Source of the DNA: an uncultured Bacteroidales bacterium
Lineage (GTDB): Bacteria > Bacteroidota > Bacteroidia > Bacteroidales > P3
Assembly (NCBI GenBank): GCA_947176325.1
Contig: CAMWQD010000001.1
Location: forward strand, 1 to 36,548
Direction: 5' to 3'
Length of the DNA: 36,548 nucleotides
Position 1 is the first letter of the stretch. Every line of letters starts with the position of its first letter. The notes beneath the pieces are model-generated. The model worked only from the letters and a program-made list of their open reading frames with translations. It made no database searches and was not told the origin of the DNA. The position numbers and the translations under genes are program-made. Of the stretch, positions 24,751 to 31,616 are shown one piece after another.

Positions 24751-26853
24751 CTACCCCAACTCTATCACCACCGTCTGACCCGCCACACAAGGACTTCCGG
24801 CGGCAGGCTCCTGCCTCTTCACCCTACCCTTTCCATATACCCGTGTCTTGAGGCCGCAACGTTCCAGAAGAAACGAAGCGTCGCGCAAGCCCATCCCCCG
24901 TAAATCGGGCACTACATCCTTGGCCATCACCACCTCGTTGAAACCGTCCGAAACCCGCACGGCACCCGTATTCTTGCGGACAAAAGCCGTAGGCTCGAGT
25001 TCGGGCGTTCCCATTCCGATGTGCTTGTGCACCGCCTGTATATCGGCAGCGTAGCCCGCCGCCGGATAAGGACTGAACGAACCGGGCTCGGCAATTTCAC
25101 GCCCGCCCTGCATCAACGTGGCATAGATTTTCTGCGCAATGTCGTTGAACACCGGGCCGGCCACCGAACCGCCGTAGTAACGCCCACCCTGCGGCGAAGT
25201 AATCATCACAATGCACGAATAGCGCGGATTTTCGGCAGGGAAATAGCCCACAATCGAAGCGCGGTAGGTTATCTTCTGCCCCTTGCCGTAGTTCATCTGC
25301 GCCGTACCCGTCTTGGCGGCCACCTTATAGAGAGGGTTCTGCAACACCGTACCCGTGCCGCTTTCCACCACGCCCTGCAAAAGTTTCTGCACGGCAGCCA
25401 AGGTGGATTTCGAACAGATGCTCTCCACCAACACCTGCGGTTCGAAGGCCTTGACCGTTTCGCTCCCCTTGCGGATAGCGCTCACGAACATAGGCTTCAT
25501 CATCTTGCCGTTGTTGGCCACGGCATTGTAGAGATTGAGCATCTGCAAAGGCGTCACCTTCACTTCATAGCCAATCGACATCCACGGCAGGGAAACGCCC
25601 GACCACGTCTTGTCTTTCGTATTCTTGATATAAGGCTCTCCCTCGCCCGGAATTTCCACGCCGAGCGGTTTGTTGAGCCGCATCTTGTAGAGGTAGTCCA
25701 CAAACTTCTGCTGGTTGGCGTGAAAAATCTCGTTGGCCAAATACGAAATACCCACATTCGACGACTTTTCGAAAGCCTCCGAGAACGGAATGTCGCCCCA
25801 TCCGCCCCTATGCGAGTCGCGCATCCAACGGTTATAGAACTTCATTTCGCCCGTAGGCACAATCCGATTCGTTATATTATCCTTGCTCTCTTCCAAAATG
25901 GCTATCGTGGAAGCCAACTTGAAGATGGAGCCCGGCTCCACGGCCTCCCCCACCGCATAGTTCTGACTTTCGGCATACGTGCCGTCGGCCTGCTTGGTGA
26001 GATTGGCTATCGCCACCACCTTTCCCGTCTTCACCTCCATCACCACCGCACAGCCGTGTTCCGCCTCGTTCCCCTCCATGCACCGCTGCAAGGCCGCTTC
26101 GGTAACGTCTTGAATACGAATATCGAGCGTGGTTATCAAATCCTTTCCGTTTTCGGGCTTCACCTCATCGGCACTATACACGGGGCGCCAAATTCCATGC
26201 GCCACCCGCTGCGTGAGCCTATGCCCGCTGATGCCCTGCAAGTCCTTGTTGTAGGCACGTTCCAAACCCACGCCCGTCTTGCTTTCCGCATTATAGTAGC
26301 CGATAGTACGCGCCGCCAAGATGCCGTTGGGACGGCTGCGTCTTTCTTTCTCCTCCACCACGAAACCGCCGCGATACTGCCCTTTCTTGAAAATGGGGAA
26401 GTGACGCATTCTGTCTAATTCGGAATACGTAACCTTGTTTTTAATCAAAAAGTTGCGCTTCTTTTTCCTACGCGCATCCAACAAAGAGTTGTAGAAAGAC
26501 TGCGAAGAAACGGCGGGATACATCTTGTGCAACGAATCGCACAGGGGGCGCAGATATTGGGAGAAGGTGTCGTTGCACACCACGCTCGGATGCAAATCCA
26601 TGCGGACGGTGAAGATGGGCACCGACACCGCCAACAACGCATTGTCCGAAGAATAGATATTGCCCCGCGTGGCCTGTGTCTCCTCGTAGCGGAGCGTTTG
26701 ATGCTGCGCCAGCTTGCGCCAATGTTCGCCGTCCACAAACACCACCTTGGCCGCCGTAGCCACAATGCAGGCGGCAAGCAACAAGAAGAAGAGATAGATC
26801 CACCAGGCTCTCTTCCAGAAGTTCGAATTCTTATTTGGCACCTTGTCGCTCAT
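24751..26853 (-). CDS. ftsI: FtsI (PBP3-type), septal transpeptidase with a PASTA domain
   Basis: A 700-residue class B penicillin-binding protein that cross-links septal peptidoglycan. It has one membrane anchor (about 16-38), a pedestal domain, and a transpeptidase domain with SIFK (309-312, nucleophile Ser309), SSN (364-366) and KTGT (514-517). The last ~60 residues (from VVPDLRGMGLRDASFLLE onward) form one PASTA domain, a muropeptide-sensing module common in Bacteroidota and Gram-positive FtsI/SpoVD proteins but absent from E. coli FtsI. It lies 15 nt after ftsL and partners FtsW. Confidence 0.95.
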   Translation of the reverse strand: MSDKVPNKNSNFWKRAWWIYLFFLLLAACIVATAAKVVFVDGEHWRKLAQHQTLRYEETQATRGNIYSSDNALLAVSVPIFTVRMDLHPSVVCNDTFSQYLRPLCDSLHKMYPAVSSQSFYNSLLDARRKKKRNFLIKNKVTYSELDRMRHFPIFKKGQYRGGFVVEEKERRSRPNGILAARTIGYYNAESKTGVGLERAYNKDLQGISGHRLTQRVAHGIWRPVYSADEVKPENGKDLITTLDIRIQDVTEAALQRCMEGNEAEHGCAVVMEVKTGKVVAIANLTKQADGTYAESQNYAVGEAVEPGSIFKLASTIAILEESKDNITNRIVPTGEMKFYNRWMRDSHRGGWGDIPFSEAFEKSSNVGISYLANEIFHANQQKFVDYLYKMRLNKPLGVEIPGEGEPYIKNTKDKTWSGVSLPWMSIGYEVKVTPLQMLNLYNAVANNGKMMKPMFVSAIRKGSETVKAFEPQVLVESICSKSTLAAVQKLLQGVVESGTGTVLQNPLYKVAAKTGTAQMNYGKGQKITYRASIVGYFPAENPRYSCIVMITSPQGGRYYGGSVAGPVFNDIAQKIYATLMQGGREIAEPGSFSPYPAAGYAADIQAVHKHIGMGTPELEPTAFVRKNTGAVRVSDGFNEVVMAKDVVPDLRGMGLRDASFLLERCGLKTRVYGKGRVKRQEPAAGSPCVAGQTVVIELG

Positions 26854-26868
26854 TTGCGGTGTATTTCC

Positions 26869-27375
26869 TTAGTTCTTCGGTCTTTCCGAAACTTTATAAC
26901 GGATGATGTAGGGCGGAACCACCGACTCCTTCACCCCCGTGCTGTCCAACATCCTCGCCACCGACGATTGCCGGCTCAAACGCATCAACTCCGCCTTGCT
27001 CGAAACCTGCCTGTATTGCAGATCCTGCAATTCGTTGCGGATGGAAACCGTTTCGCGCACCACCGATTCGGTATGGTAGTTGCTCGTTATCATCAAAATG
27101 GCAAGGAACAGCGCAAAAAATATCTGTCCCCAATAGCCCCGCACCCTCTCTTCCAAAAACTCCGATCCGTCCAACACGGAAAGGAATCTCGCGCGCCGTC
27201 TTTGCCTACGTTCCCGTCTTTGCTTCTCGTCTTTCCCCTGCTTCTTTTTTTCTTCACGCTCCCGCAACCGCTCCTCCGGCATGGGCGTGTTGCCGAAAAA
27301 CGACAGCACCTCCGGTTCGGGCTGCGGCTCCAAATCCTCCACCTTGGGGGTTGTGCGAATCTTATTCTTGGCCAC
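26869..27375 (-). CDS. ftsL: FtsL-like divisome protein with a long basic cytoplasmic tail
   Basis: A 168-residue bitopic protein. The N-terminal ~80 residues are cytoplasmic and extremely charged (EERLREREEKKKQGKDEKQ, then RRERRQRRRARFL), followed by a membrane segment near 86-102 (GQIFFALFLAILMI) and a short periplasmic coiled-coil region ending with VPPYIIRYKVSERPKN. Its position between rsmH and ftsI is that of ftsL. Sequence identity with E. coli FtsL is not expected; Bacteroidota versions form their own family. The cytoplasmic tail appears longer than usual. The gene overlaps rsmH by 14 nt, implying coupled translation. Confidence 0.85.
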   Translation of the reverse strand: MAKNKIRTTPKVEDLEPQPEPEVLSFFGNTPMPEERLREREEKKKQGKDEKQRRERRQRRRARFLSVLDGSEFLEERVRGYWGQIFFALFLAILMITSNYHTESVVRETVSIRNELQDLQYRQVSSKAELMRLSRQSSVARMLDSTGVKESVVPPYIIRYKVSERPKN

Positions 27376-28321
27376 GCCCCACCTCCTTTTCCACGGGTTT
27401 TATCCGCGCCACCCGCAGCTTGGCACTGCGCGAGCGGGGATTGCGTTCGATTTCCTCCGGCGAGGGCACCATTACCTTCCTCACCACCGGTTCGATAGGC
27501 GAAAGGTTGTTGCCGTAGAAATCCTTTTCTTCCTTGCCGTCGAGCCGGCCGGTACGCATAAAATTCTTCACCAGGCGGTCTTCGAGCGAGTGGTAGGAAA
27601 TCACCACCAACCGCCCGCCGGGCTTGAGCACCTCCAGACTTTGCGTAAGCAGGGCCTCCAAACTTTCCAACTCCTTGTTCACCTCAATGCGCAAGGCTTG
27701 GAACGCCATAGCCAAAAACTTGTTCTCCTTGCCCTTTTGCGCAAAACGTTCAAAGAACGAAGCCGCCTCGTCGGTATAGACAAAAGGCGCTTCTTCTCGC
27801 CGCGCCACCACTTCGCGCGCCAACCGCCCGCCGAAAGCGATTTCGCCGTAGACACAGAAAATCCGCTTCAACTCTTCTTCCGTATAGGTGTTGAGCACAT
27901 GTGCGGCGGTGAGGTCTCCGCTCCTATCCATACGCATATCCAACGGCCCGTGCAGACGGATGGAAAAACCCCTTTCGGCCACATCGAACTGATGCGACGA
28001 AACGCCCAAGTCGGCCAAAATGCCGTCTACGGGAAGAAGTCTGCGGAAACGAAGATGATTCTTGAGCAGGGAGAAATTCCCGCCAATCAGCACAAACCTA
28101 TCTCCGGCCTGCGAGAAATCGGGATCTTCGGCGGCACGGTGCAAGGCATCGGGGTCGCGGTCGAAGGCCACAAGTTTGCCGTTTTCGCCTAAACAGGAAA
28201 GTATGCGACGGGAATGCCCGCCACCTCCGAATGTAGCGTCTACATATACGCCATTAGAATGAATATCAAGGCTTTGTAGAGCCTCTGAAAGCATAACAGG
28301 TTCATGATAGCCGCTTGTCAT
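27362..28321 (-). CDS. rsmH: RsmH (MraW), 16S rRNA m4C1402 methyltransferase
   Basis: A 319-residue SAM-dependent methyltransferase that makes N4-methylcytidine at position 1402 of 16S rRNA. It shows the N-terminal HEPVMLSEAL motif, the SAM-binding DATFGGGGHSRRIL, FDRDPDAL, LADLGVSSHQFD, the region from FSIRLHGPLDMRMD, and the C-terminal VISYHSLEDRLVKNF and PRSRSAKLRVA. Length and motif order are typical. It is the second gene of the dcw series, 11 nt after mraZ, and overlaps ftsL by 14 nt. Confidence 0.97.
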   Translation of the reverse strand: MTSGYHEPVMLSEALQSLDIHSNGVYVDATFGGGGHSRRILSCLGENGKLVAFDRDPDALHRAAEDPDFSQAGDRFVLIGGNFSLLKNHLRFRRLLPVDGILADLGVSSHQFDVAERGFSIRLHGPLDMRMDRSGDLTAAHVLNTYTEEELKRIFCVYGEIAFGGRLAREVVARREEAPFVYTDEAASFFERFAQKGKENKFLAMAFQALRIEVNKELESLEALLTQSLEVLKPGGRLVVISYHSLEDRLVKNFMRTGRLDGKEEKDFYGNNLSPIEPVVRKVMVPSPEEIERNPRSRSAKLRVARIKPVEKEVGRGQE

Positions 28322-28332
28322 GACGCACCCTC

Positions 28333-28797
28333 CTAAAACTTTTCCGTTGCGTCAATCTGTCCCAGTCGCTCGGCGGCCATCCGTGCAAAATCAACCTCGG
28401 CTTCGTTCACCTTGTTGTAGGTTTCCACATCCCAAATCTCAATGATGTTGATTTTGGAAATGAGCACGATTTCCTTGTCGATTTTCTTGGCTTTCTTGAG
28501 CTCGGAAGGAATGAGAAGACGGTCGTTGTTGTCCAGCTCCACCGGATTACCCTCCGAAAGTTTACGAATAAGAAGACGATCCTGAGGGTTATAGGGGTTG
28601 AGTTTGGAGACCTTGTTTTCGATTTCTTTCTCGAACTCTCCGCGCGGGTAAAGCTCGAGACAGGCATCAAAGATGCTTTCCCGAATCACAAAGCCCGCCT
28701 CCACAACGCCCGAAAGCGCCTTTTTGAGCGCCACCGGGAATTTGAAACGGCCGGCCGGATCCACTTTGCAAAATTCTTTACCTACTAAAATCGCCAT
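28333..28797 (-). CDS. mraZ: MraZ, transcriptional regulator of the dcw cluster
   Basis: A 154-residue DNA-binding protein made of two SpoVT/AbrB-like domains (about 1-55 and 75-125), here with DPAGRFKFPVALKKAL in the first and LDNNDRLLIPSELKKAK in the second. MraZ assembles into a ring and binds direct repeats of TGGGN spaced by 5 nt upstream of its own gene, usually repressing the dcw operon. A matching repeat array lies at 28885-28939. It is the first gene of the dcw series, with rsmH starting 11 nt later. Confidence 0.95.
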   Translation of the reverse strand: MAILVGKEFCKVDPAGRFKFPVALKKALSGVVEAGFVIRESIFDACLELYPRGEFEKEIENKVSKLNPYNPQDRLLIRKLSEGNPVELDNNDRLLIPSELKKAKKIDKEIVLISKINIIEIWDVETYNKVNEAEVDFARMAAERLGQIDATEKF

Positions 28798-28867
28798 AGT
28801 TCTTGTGTTCTGCGCATTGCGAACCTCATCGTTTTTTTTCGCCGCAAGGTTCCCGCTTAGAACAGGC

Positions 28868-28875
28868 CAAAATTA
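28868..28875 (-). promoter_or_regulatory. mraZ/dcw promoter -7 element (TAATTTTG)
   Basis: Minus-strand 28875-28868 is TAATTTTG, a full TAnnTTTG match, about 70 nt before the mraZ ATG. The -33 position, 19 nt upstream, is occupied by one of the TGGGA boxes (28899-28895), consistent with repression by occlusion. Confidence 0.6.
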
Positions 28876-28884
28876 AAGAGAATT

Positions 28885-28939
28885 ATCCGAAAAATCCCAT
28901 TTTGTTAATAATTTTTCCATTCGCTCCCAAAAAATCCCA
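28885..28939 (-). promoter_or_regulatory. MraZ operator: TGGRA boxes with 10-bp period
   Basis: On the minus strand TGGGA occurs at 28939-28935, 28929-28925 and 28899-28895, TGGAA at 28919-28915, and a degenerate CGGAT at 28889-28885. All start in the same 10-nt register, each separated by 5-nt spacers, with one register position (28909-28905) unoccupied. This is the TGGGN-N5 direct-repeat pattern known for MraZ in E. coli and Mycoplasma. The lowest boxes overlap the -33 region of the mraZ promoter, so autorepression of dcw is the likely function. Confidence 0.8.
28901..28912 (+). repeat. direct repeat TTTGTTAATAA, copy 1
   Basis: TTTGTTAATAA followed by T-rich sequence; it recurs at 29037-29048 in the same orientation, 136 nt away. 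This copy spans the unoccupied register position of the MraZ array. Confidence 0.5.
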
Positions 28940-29036
28940 TTTTTAAGCCCTATATTGACAACACATCAAGTAAATCAACATATTACAAAGAAATACGAAG
29001 CAGCAAAATCCGCCCCTGTCTGTGAGTTTTCCACAA

Positions 29037-29048
29037 TTTGTTAATAAC
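29037..29048 (+). repeat. direct repeat TTTGTTAATAA, copy 2
   Basis: Second copy of the 11-mer, directly preceded by the DnaA-box-like TTTTCCACA (29027-29035). It may be a protein-binding site or chance in AT-rich DNA. Confidence 0.45.
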
Positions 29049-29127
29049 TTTTTGCTTTCAGCCCCACCTCAGAACCCTCATATCCTCCTTTCCGCCCCCT
29101 CTCGCCGACCATTTCCCCGAAAAGCCG

Positions 29128-29135
29128 TACTTTTA
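29128..29135 (+). promoter_or_regulatory. weak promoter candidate for the glsA-glsB operon
   Basis: TACTTTTA differs from TAnnTTTG only at the last base and lies 40 nt before the ATG at 29175. The -33 region has no clear TTTG. Confidence 0.25.
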
Positions 29136-29174
29136 CACCTTTCGGGCAACCCGAACAGGAAAACCCTAAAACGT

Positions 29175-30032
29175 ATGCTGAGTTTCACCATTTCCGAACG
29201 CACCATAGACGTGGAGCGGCTGATTGCCGAGAAAGCCCCCTCCGCCTACAAGAAGATAAAGTGGCTCATTCCGTGGCTCCGCAAGATTCTTCACGAAGAC
29301 GAAGTGAACGCCTTTTTATATAAGGAGCGAAACAAGGTGGGGGTGGATTTCGCCACGGCCATTCTACAGGATTTTGAATGCGAGGTGACGATGCGGGGAC
29401 AAGAGAACCTCGACCCCTCGGGCCGCTACCTTTTCTGCGCCAATCATCCCTTGGGCGGCTTGGACGGCATGGCGTTCCTGAGCCGTGTGGGTCAGCTCCG
29501 CCCCGACGTGGTCTTTCCGGTAAACGATATGCTCTTGGCGCTGCCTCCTTTCGAACCTGTTTTTCTGCCTATCAGCAAGTTGAAGAAAAACACCGAAAAC
29601 CGCCGCCATCTGGACGAAGCCTTCAAGAGCGACCGCACCTTGTTATACTTTCCCGCCGGCCTGTGCTCGCGCAAGCAGAAACACGGCGTGATTGCCGACA
29701 CCGAATGGAAAAAGACCTTCATCACCCAGGCACGCAATACTTTTCGGGATGTGGTTCCCGTGCATATTTCGGGCAGGAACTCCAATTTCTTCTACAACCT
29801 CGCCCGTCTGCGTACCCGCTTGGGTATCAAAGTGAATATCGAACAGATTTTCTTGGTGAACGAGATGTTCAAACTCCGAAATCAGAAGATTTGTTTAACT
29901 TTGGGCAAACCTATTCCTTGCTCGGTGTTCGACAAAAGCCGCAGCGACAAGGAATGGGCGGCTTTGGTTCGCGAACACGTCTACAAACTGCCCCACGACC
30001 CACAGGCGGTGTTCGCACCTTTTAATGTTTAG
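29175..30032 (+). CDS. glsA: PlsC-like acyltransferase, probable GlsA (glycine-lipid O-acyltransferase)
   Basis: From ATG 29175 the product is 285 residues. It belongs to the PlsC-like acyltransferases: the catalytic region reads CANHPLGGLDG with His91 and Asp97, and FPAGLCSRKQ (159-168) is equivalent to the FPEG substrate-binding motif. The His-Asp spacing is five residues rather than the classic four. In Bacteroides an adjacent pair of acyltransferase genes, glsB and glsA, makes glycine lipids and related serine-dipeptide lipids; GlsA adds the second fatty acid by O-acylation. The gene directly downstream is a GNAT-type acyltransferase that fits GlsB, 5 nt away, which is the basis for this name. 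A general lysophospholipid acyltransferase role is the alternative. Membrane association is expected but no clear transmembrane helix is seen. Confidence 0.72.
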   Translation: MLSFTISERTIDVERLIAEKAPSAYKKIKWLIPWLRKILHEDEVNAFLYKERNKVGVDFATAILQDFECEVTMRGQENLDPSGRYLFCANHPLGGLDGMAFLSRVGQLRPDVVFPVNDMLLALPPFEPVFLPISKLKKNTENRRHLDEAFKSDRTLLYFPAGLCSRKQKHGVIADTEWKKTFITQARNTFRDVVPVHISGRNSNFFYNLARLRTRLGIKVNIEQIFLVNEMFKLRNQKICLTLGKPIPCSVFDKSRSDKEWAALVREHVYKLPHDPQAVFAPFNV

Positions 30033-30037
30033 ATTAT

Positions 30038-30988
30038 ATGGAACCTATCATACCTCCCGTTGCAAGGGAAAAACTCAAGGACGAACTCACGTCCGACAAG
30101 TTCCTGCGCTACACCAACTACGGCGACCGTATGGTGTTCATCACCACCGCACACGATTCGCCCTCGGTGATGCAGGAGCTGGGCCGTCTGCGAGAGGAGG
30201 CGTTCCGCTCGGAAGGCGGAGGTACGGGAAAAAGCGCCGACATAGACGAATTCGACACCATGCCCAACCCCTACAAACAGTTGGTGGTGTGGGATCCTGT
30301 GGACGAAGAGATTGTGGGCGGCTATCGGTTTATAGAAGGCAACCGCGTTTCGTTCGACGCAACGGGCGCGCCCCTGCTCTCCACTACCGAAATCTTCAAG
30401 ATTTCACCCCGCTTCATCAAGGAATACCTGCCGCAGACCATCGAGTTGGGACGCAGCTTCGTGCAACCCAAATACCAATCTTCGCGCAGCGGCATTTTCT
30501 CTCTCGACAATCTTTGGGACGGCTTGGGCGGCTTGGTGACGCTCAACGAAAGTTGGATGAAGTATTTCTTCGGCAAGGTGACCATGTATACCGCCTTCAA
30601 TCCCGAAGCGCGCGACACTCTATTATATTATGTGTCGAAATACTACAAGGATCACGATAATTTAGTGGTGCCCATCAATCCGATTGTGCCCGTCACGCCC
30701 GAAGATAAATTGGAGGCGCTTTTCAAGGGCATGGAGCTGGAGGAAGCCTATCGCACCGCGGGAAAACGCATCCGTGAATTGGGTGAGAATATCCCGCCCC
30801 TGTTCAATTCGTATCTCAAACTCTCGCCCCTGATGCGCAGTTTCGGCACTTGTGTCAATCCGCATTTCGGAGGCGTGGAGGAAACGGGCATCTTAATCCG
30901 CGTGGACGAGGTGTATGAAACCAAAAAGGAAAGACATATTCCTCTCCGCCTGAGCGATGTGCAGAAGCCGAAGGAAAAACACGACTAA
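30038..30988 (+). CDS. glsB: GNAT-type N-acyltransferase, probable GlsB (glycine-lipid synthesis)
   Basis: A 316-residue protein of the Acetyltransf_5/OlsB-like group, which transfers acyl chains to an amino acid amine rather than acetyl groups. Recognisable stretches are RLREEAFRSEGGGTGK, DEFDTMPNPYKQLVVWD, IVGGYRFIEG, then ELGRSFVQPKYQ and LWDGLGGLV, a pattern shared by Bacteroidota 'hemolysin-like' GNAT proteins. In Bacteroides thetaiotaomicron the equivalent GlsB carries out the first N-acylation of glycine in glycine-lipid synthesis. The glsA-like gene lies 5 nt upstream and engB begins 11 nt after it, so they form one series. The substrate is inferred from family and pairing. Confidence 0.74.
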   Translation: MEPIIPPVAREKLKDELTSDKFLRYTNYGDRMVFITTAHDSPSVMQELGRLREEAFRSEGGGTGKSADIDEFDTMPNPYKQLVVWDPVDEEIVGGYRFIEGNRVSFDATGAPLLSTTEIFKISPRFIKEYLPQTIELGRSFVQPKYQSSRSGIFSLDNLWDGLGGLVTLNESWMKYFFGKVTMYTAFNPEARDTLLYYVSKYYKDHDNLVVPINPIVPVTPEDKLEALFKGMELEEAYRTAGKRIRELGENIPPLFNSYLKLSPLMRSFGTCVNPHFGGVEETGILIRVDEVYETKKERHIPLRLSDVQKPKEKHD

Positions 30989-30999
30989 AACCGCATCCC

Positions 31000-31599
31000 A
31001 TGCAGATCAAGAGTGCCGAATTCATCGCTTGTTGCACCGACTACCGCAAATGTCCCGAAGCGGTGCTTCCCGAATACGCTTTTGTGGGCAGGTCGAATGT
31101 GGGAAAATCGTCGCTCATCAACCGGCTCTGCGGGCAGAGCGCGCTCGCCAAAACCTCCTCCACTCCGGGAAAGACGCAGTGCATCGTGCATTTTGCGGTC
31201 AACAAGGAATGGTATATCGCCGACCTTCCCGGCTACGGCTACGCGCAGGTGGGCAAGCAACAACGCGACCAGTGGAAAACCATGACGCGCGACTATCTGC
31301 TCAAGCGCGAAAACCTTTTCTGTGTGTTCGTGCTGGTGGATTTGCGCATACCGCCGCAAAAGTCGGACTTTGAATTCCTGCGGTTCCTCGGAGAGAACGG
31401 CGTGCCTTTGTGCGTGGTGGGAACCAAGGCCGACAAGCTCAAGAAACTTCAACTCGAAAATTCGGTGCAGACCCTAAAGAACGCTTTGAGCGAAGAATGG
31501 GAGCCTCTGCCGCCGTTTATCGTTTCCTCCTCGCAAACGGGTTTGGGAACGGACGAAATTTTAGATTTTATCGAACAGGCCAACCGCCGACAAGCATAA
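31000..31599 (+). CDS. engB: EngB (YsxC/YihA) ribosome-biogenesis GTPase
   Basis: A 199-residue small GTPase required for late assembly of the large ribosomal subunit and, in some bacteria, for normal division. All G motifs are visible: G1 GRSNVGKSS (30-38), G2 TPGKTQ, G3 DLPGYGYA, G4 GTKADK and G5 SSQTGLG. Length is typical for the family. It stands between glsB and mutA with short gaps (11 and 17 nt), so it is probably cotranscribed with genes of unrelated function. Confidence 0.96.
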   Translation: MQIKSAEFIACCTDYRKCPEAVLPEYAFVGRSNVGKSSLINRLCGQSALAKTSSTPGKTQCIVHFAVNKEWYIADLPGYGYAQVGKQQRDQWKTMTRDYLLKRENLFCVFVLVDLRIPPQKSDFEFLRFLGENGVPLCVVGTKADKLKKLQLENSVQTLKNALSEEWEPLPPFIVSSSQTGLGTDEILDFIEQANRRQA

Positions 31600-31616
31600 G
31601 GCCTGAACAAAAACAT

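Larger units (their letters stand above)
28798..29174. other. 377-nt intergenic region between the divergent mraZ and glsA-like genes
   Basis: The longest gene-free stretch in the window. It holds the mraZ leader (28798-28860), the mraZ promoter, the phased TGGRA array, two copies of an AT-rich 11-mer, one DnaA-box-like 9-mer (TTTTCCACA at 29027-29035) and a weak promoter candidate for the glsA-like gene near 29128. The open frame that could extend the glsA-like gene back to 29022 shows no conserved N-terminus. Confidence 0.7.
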
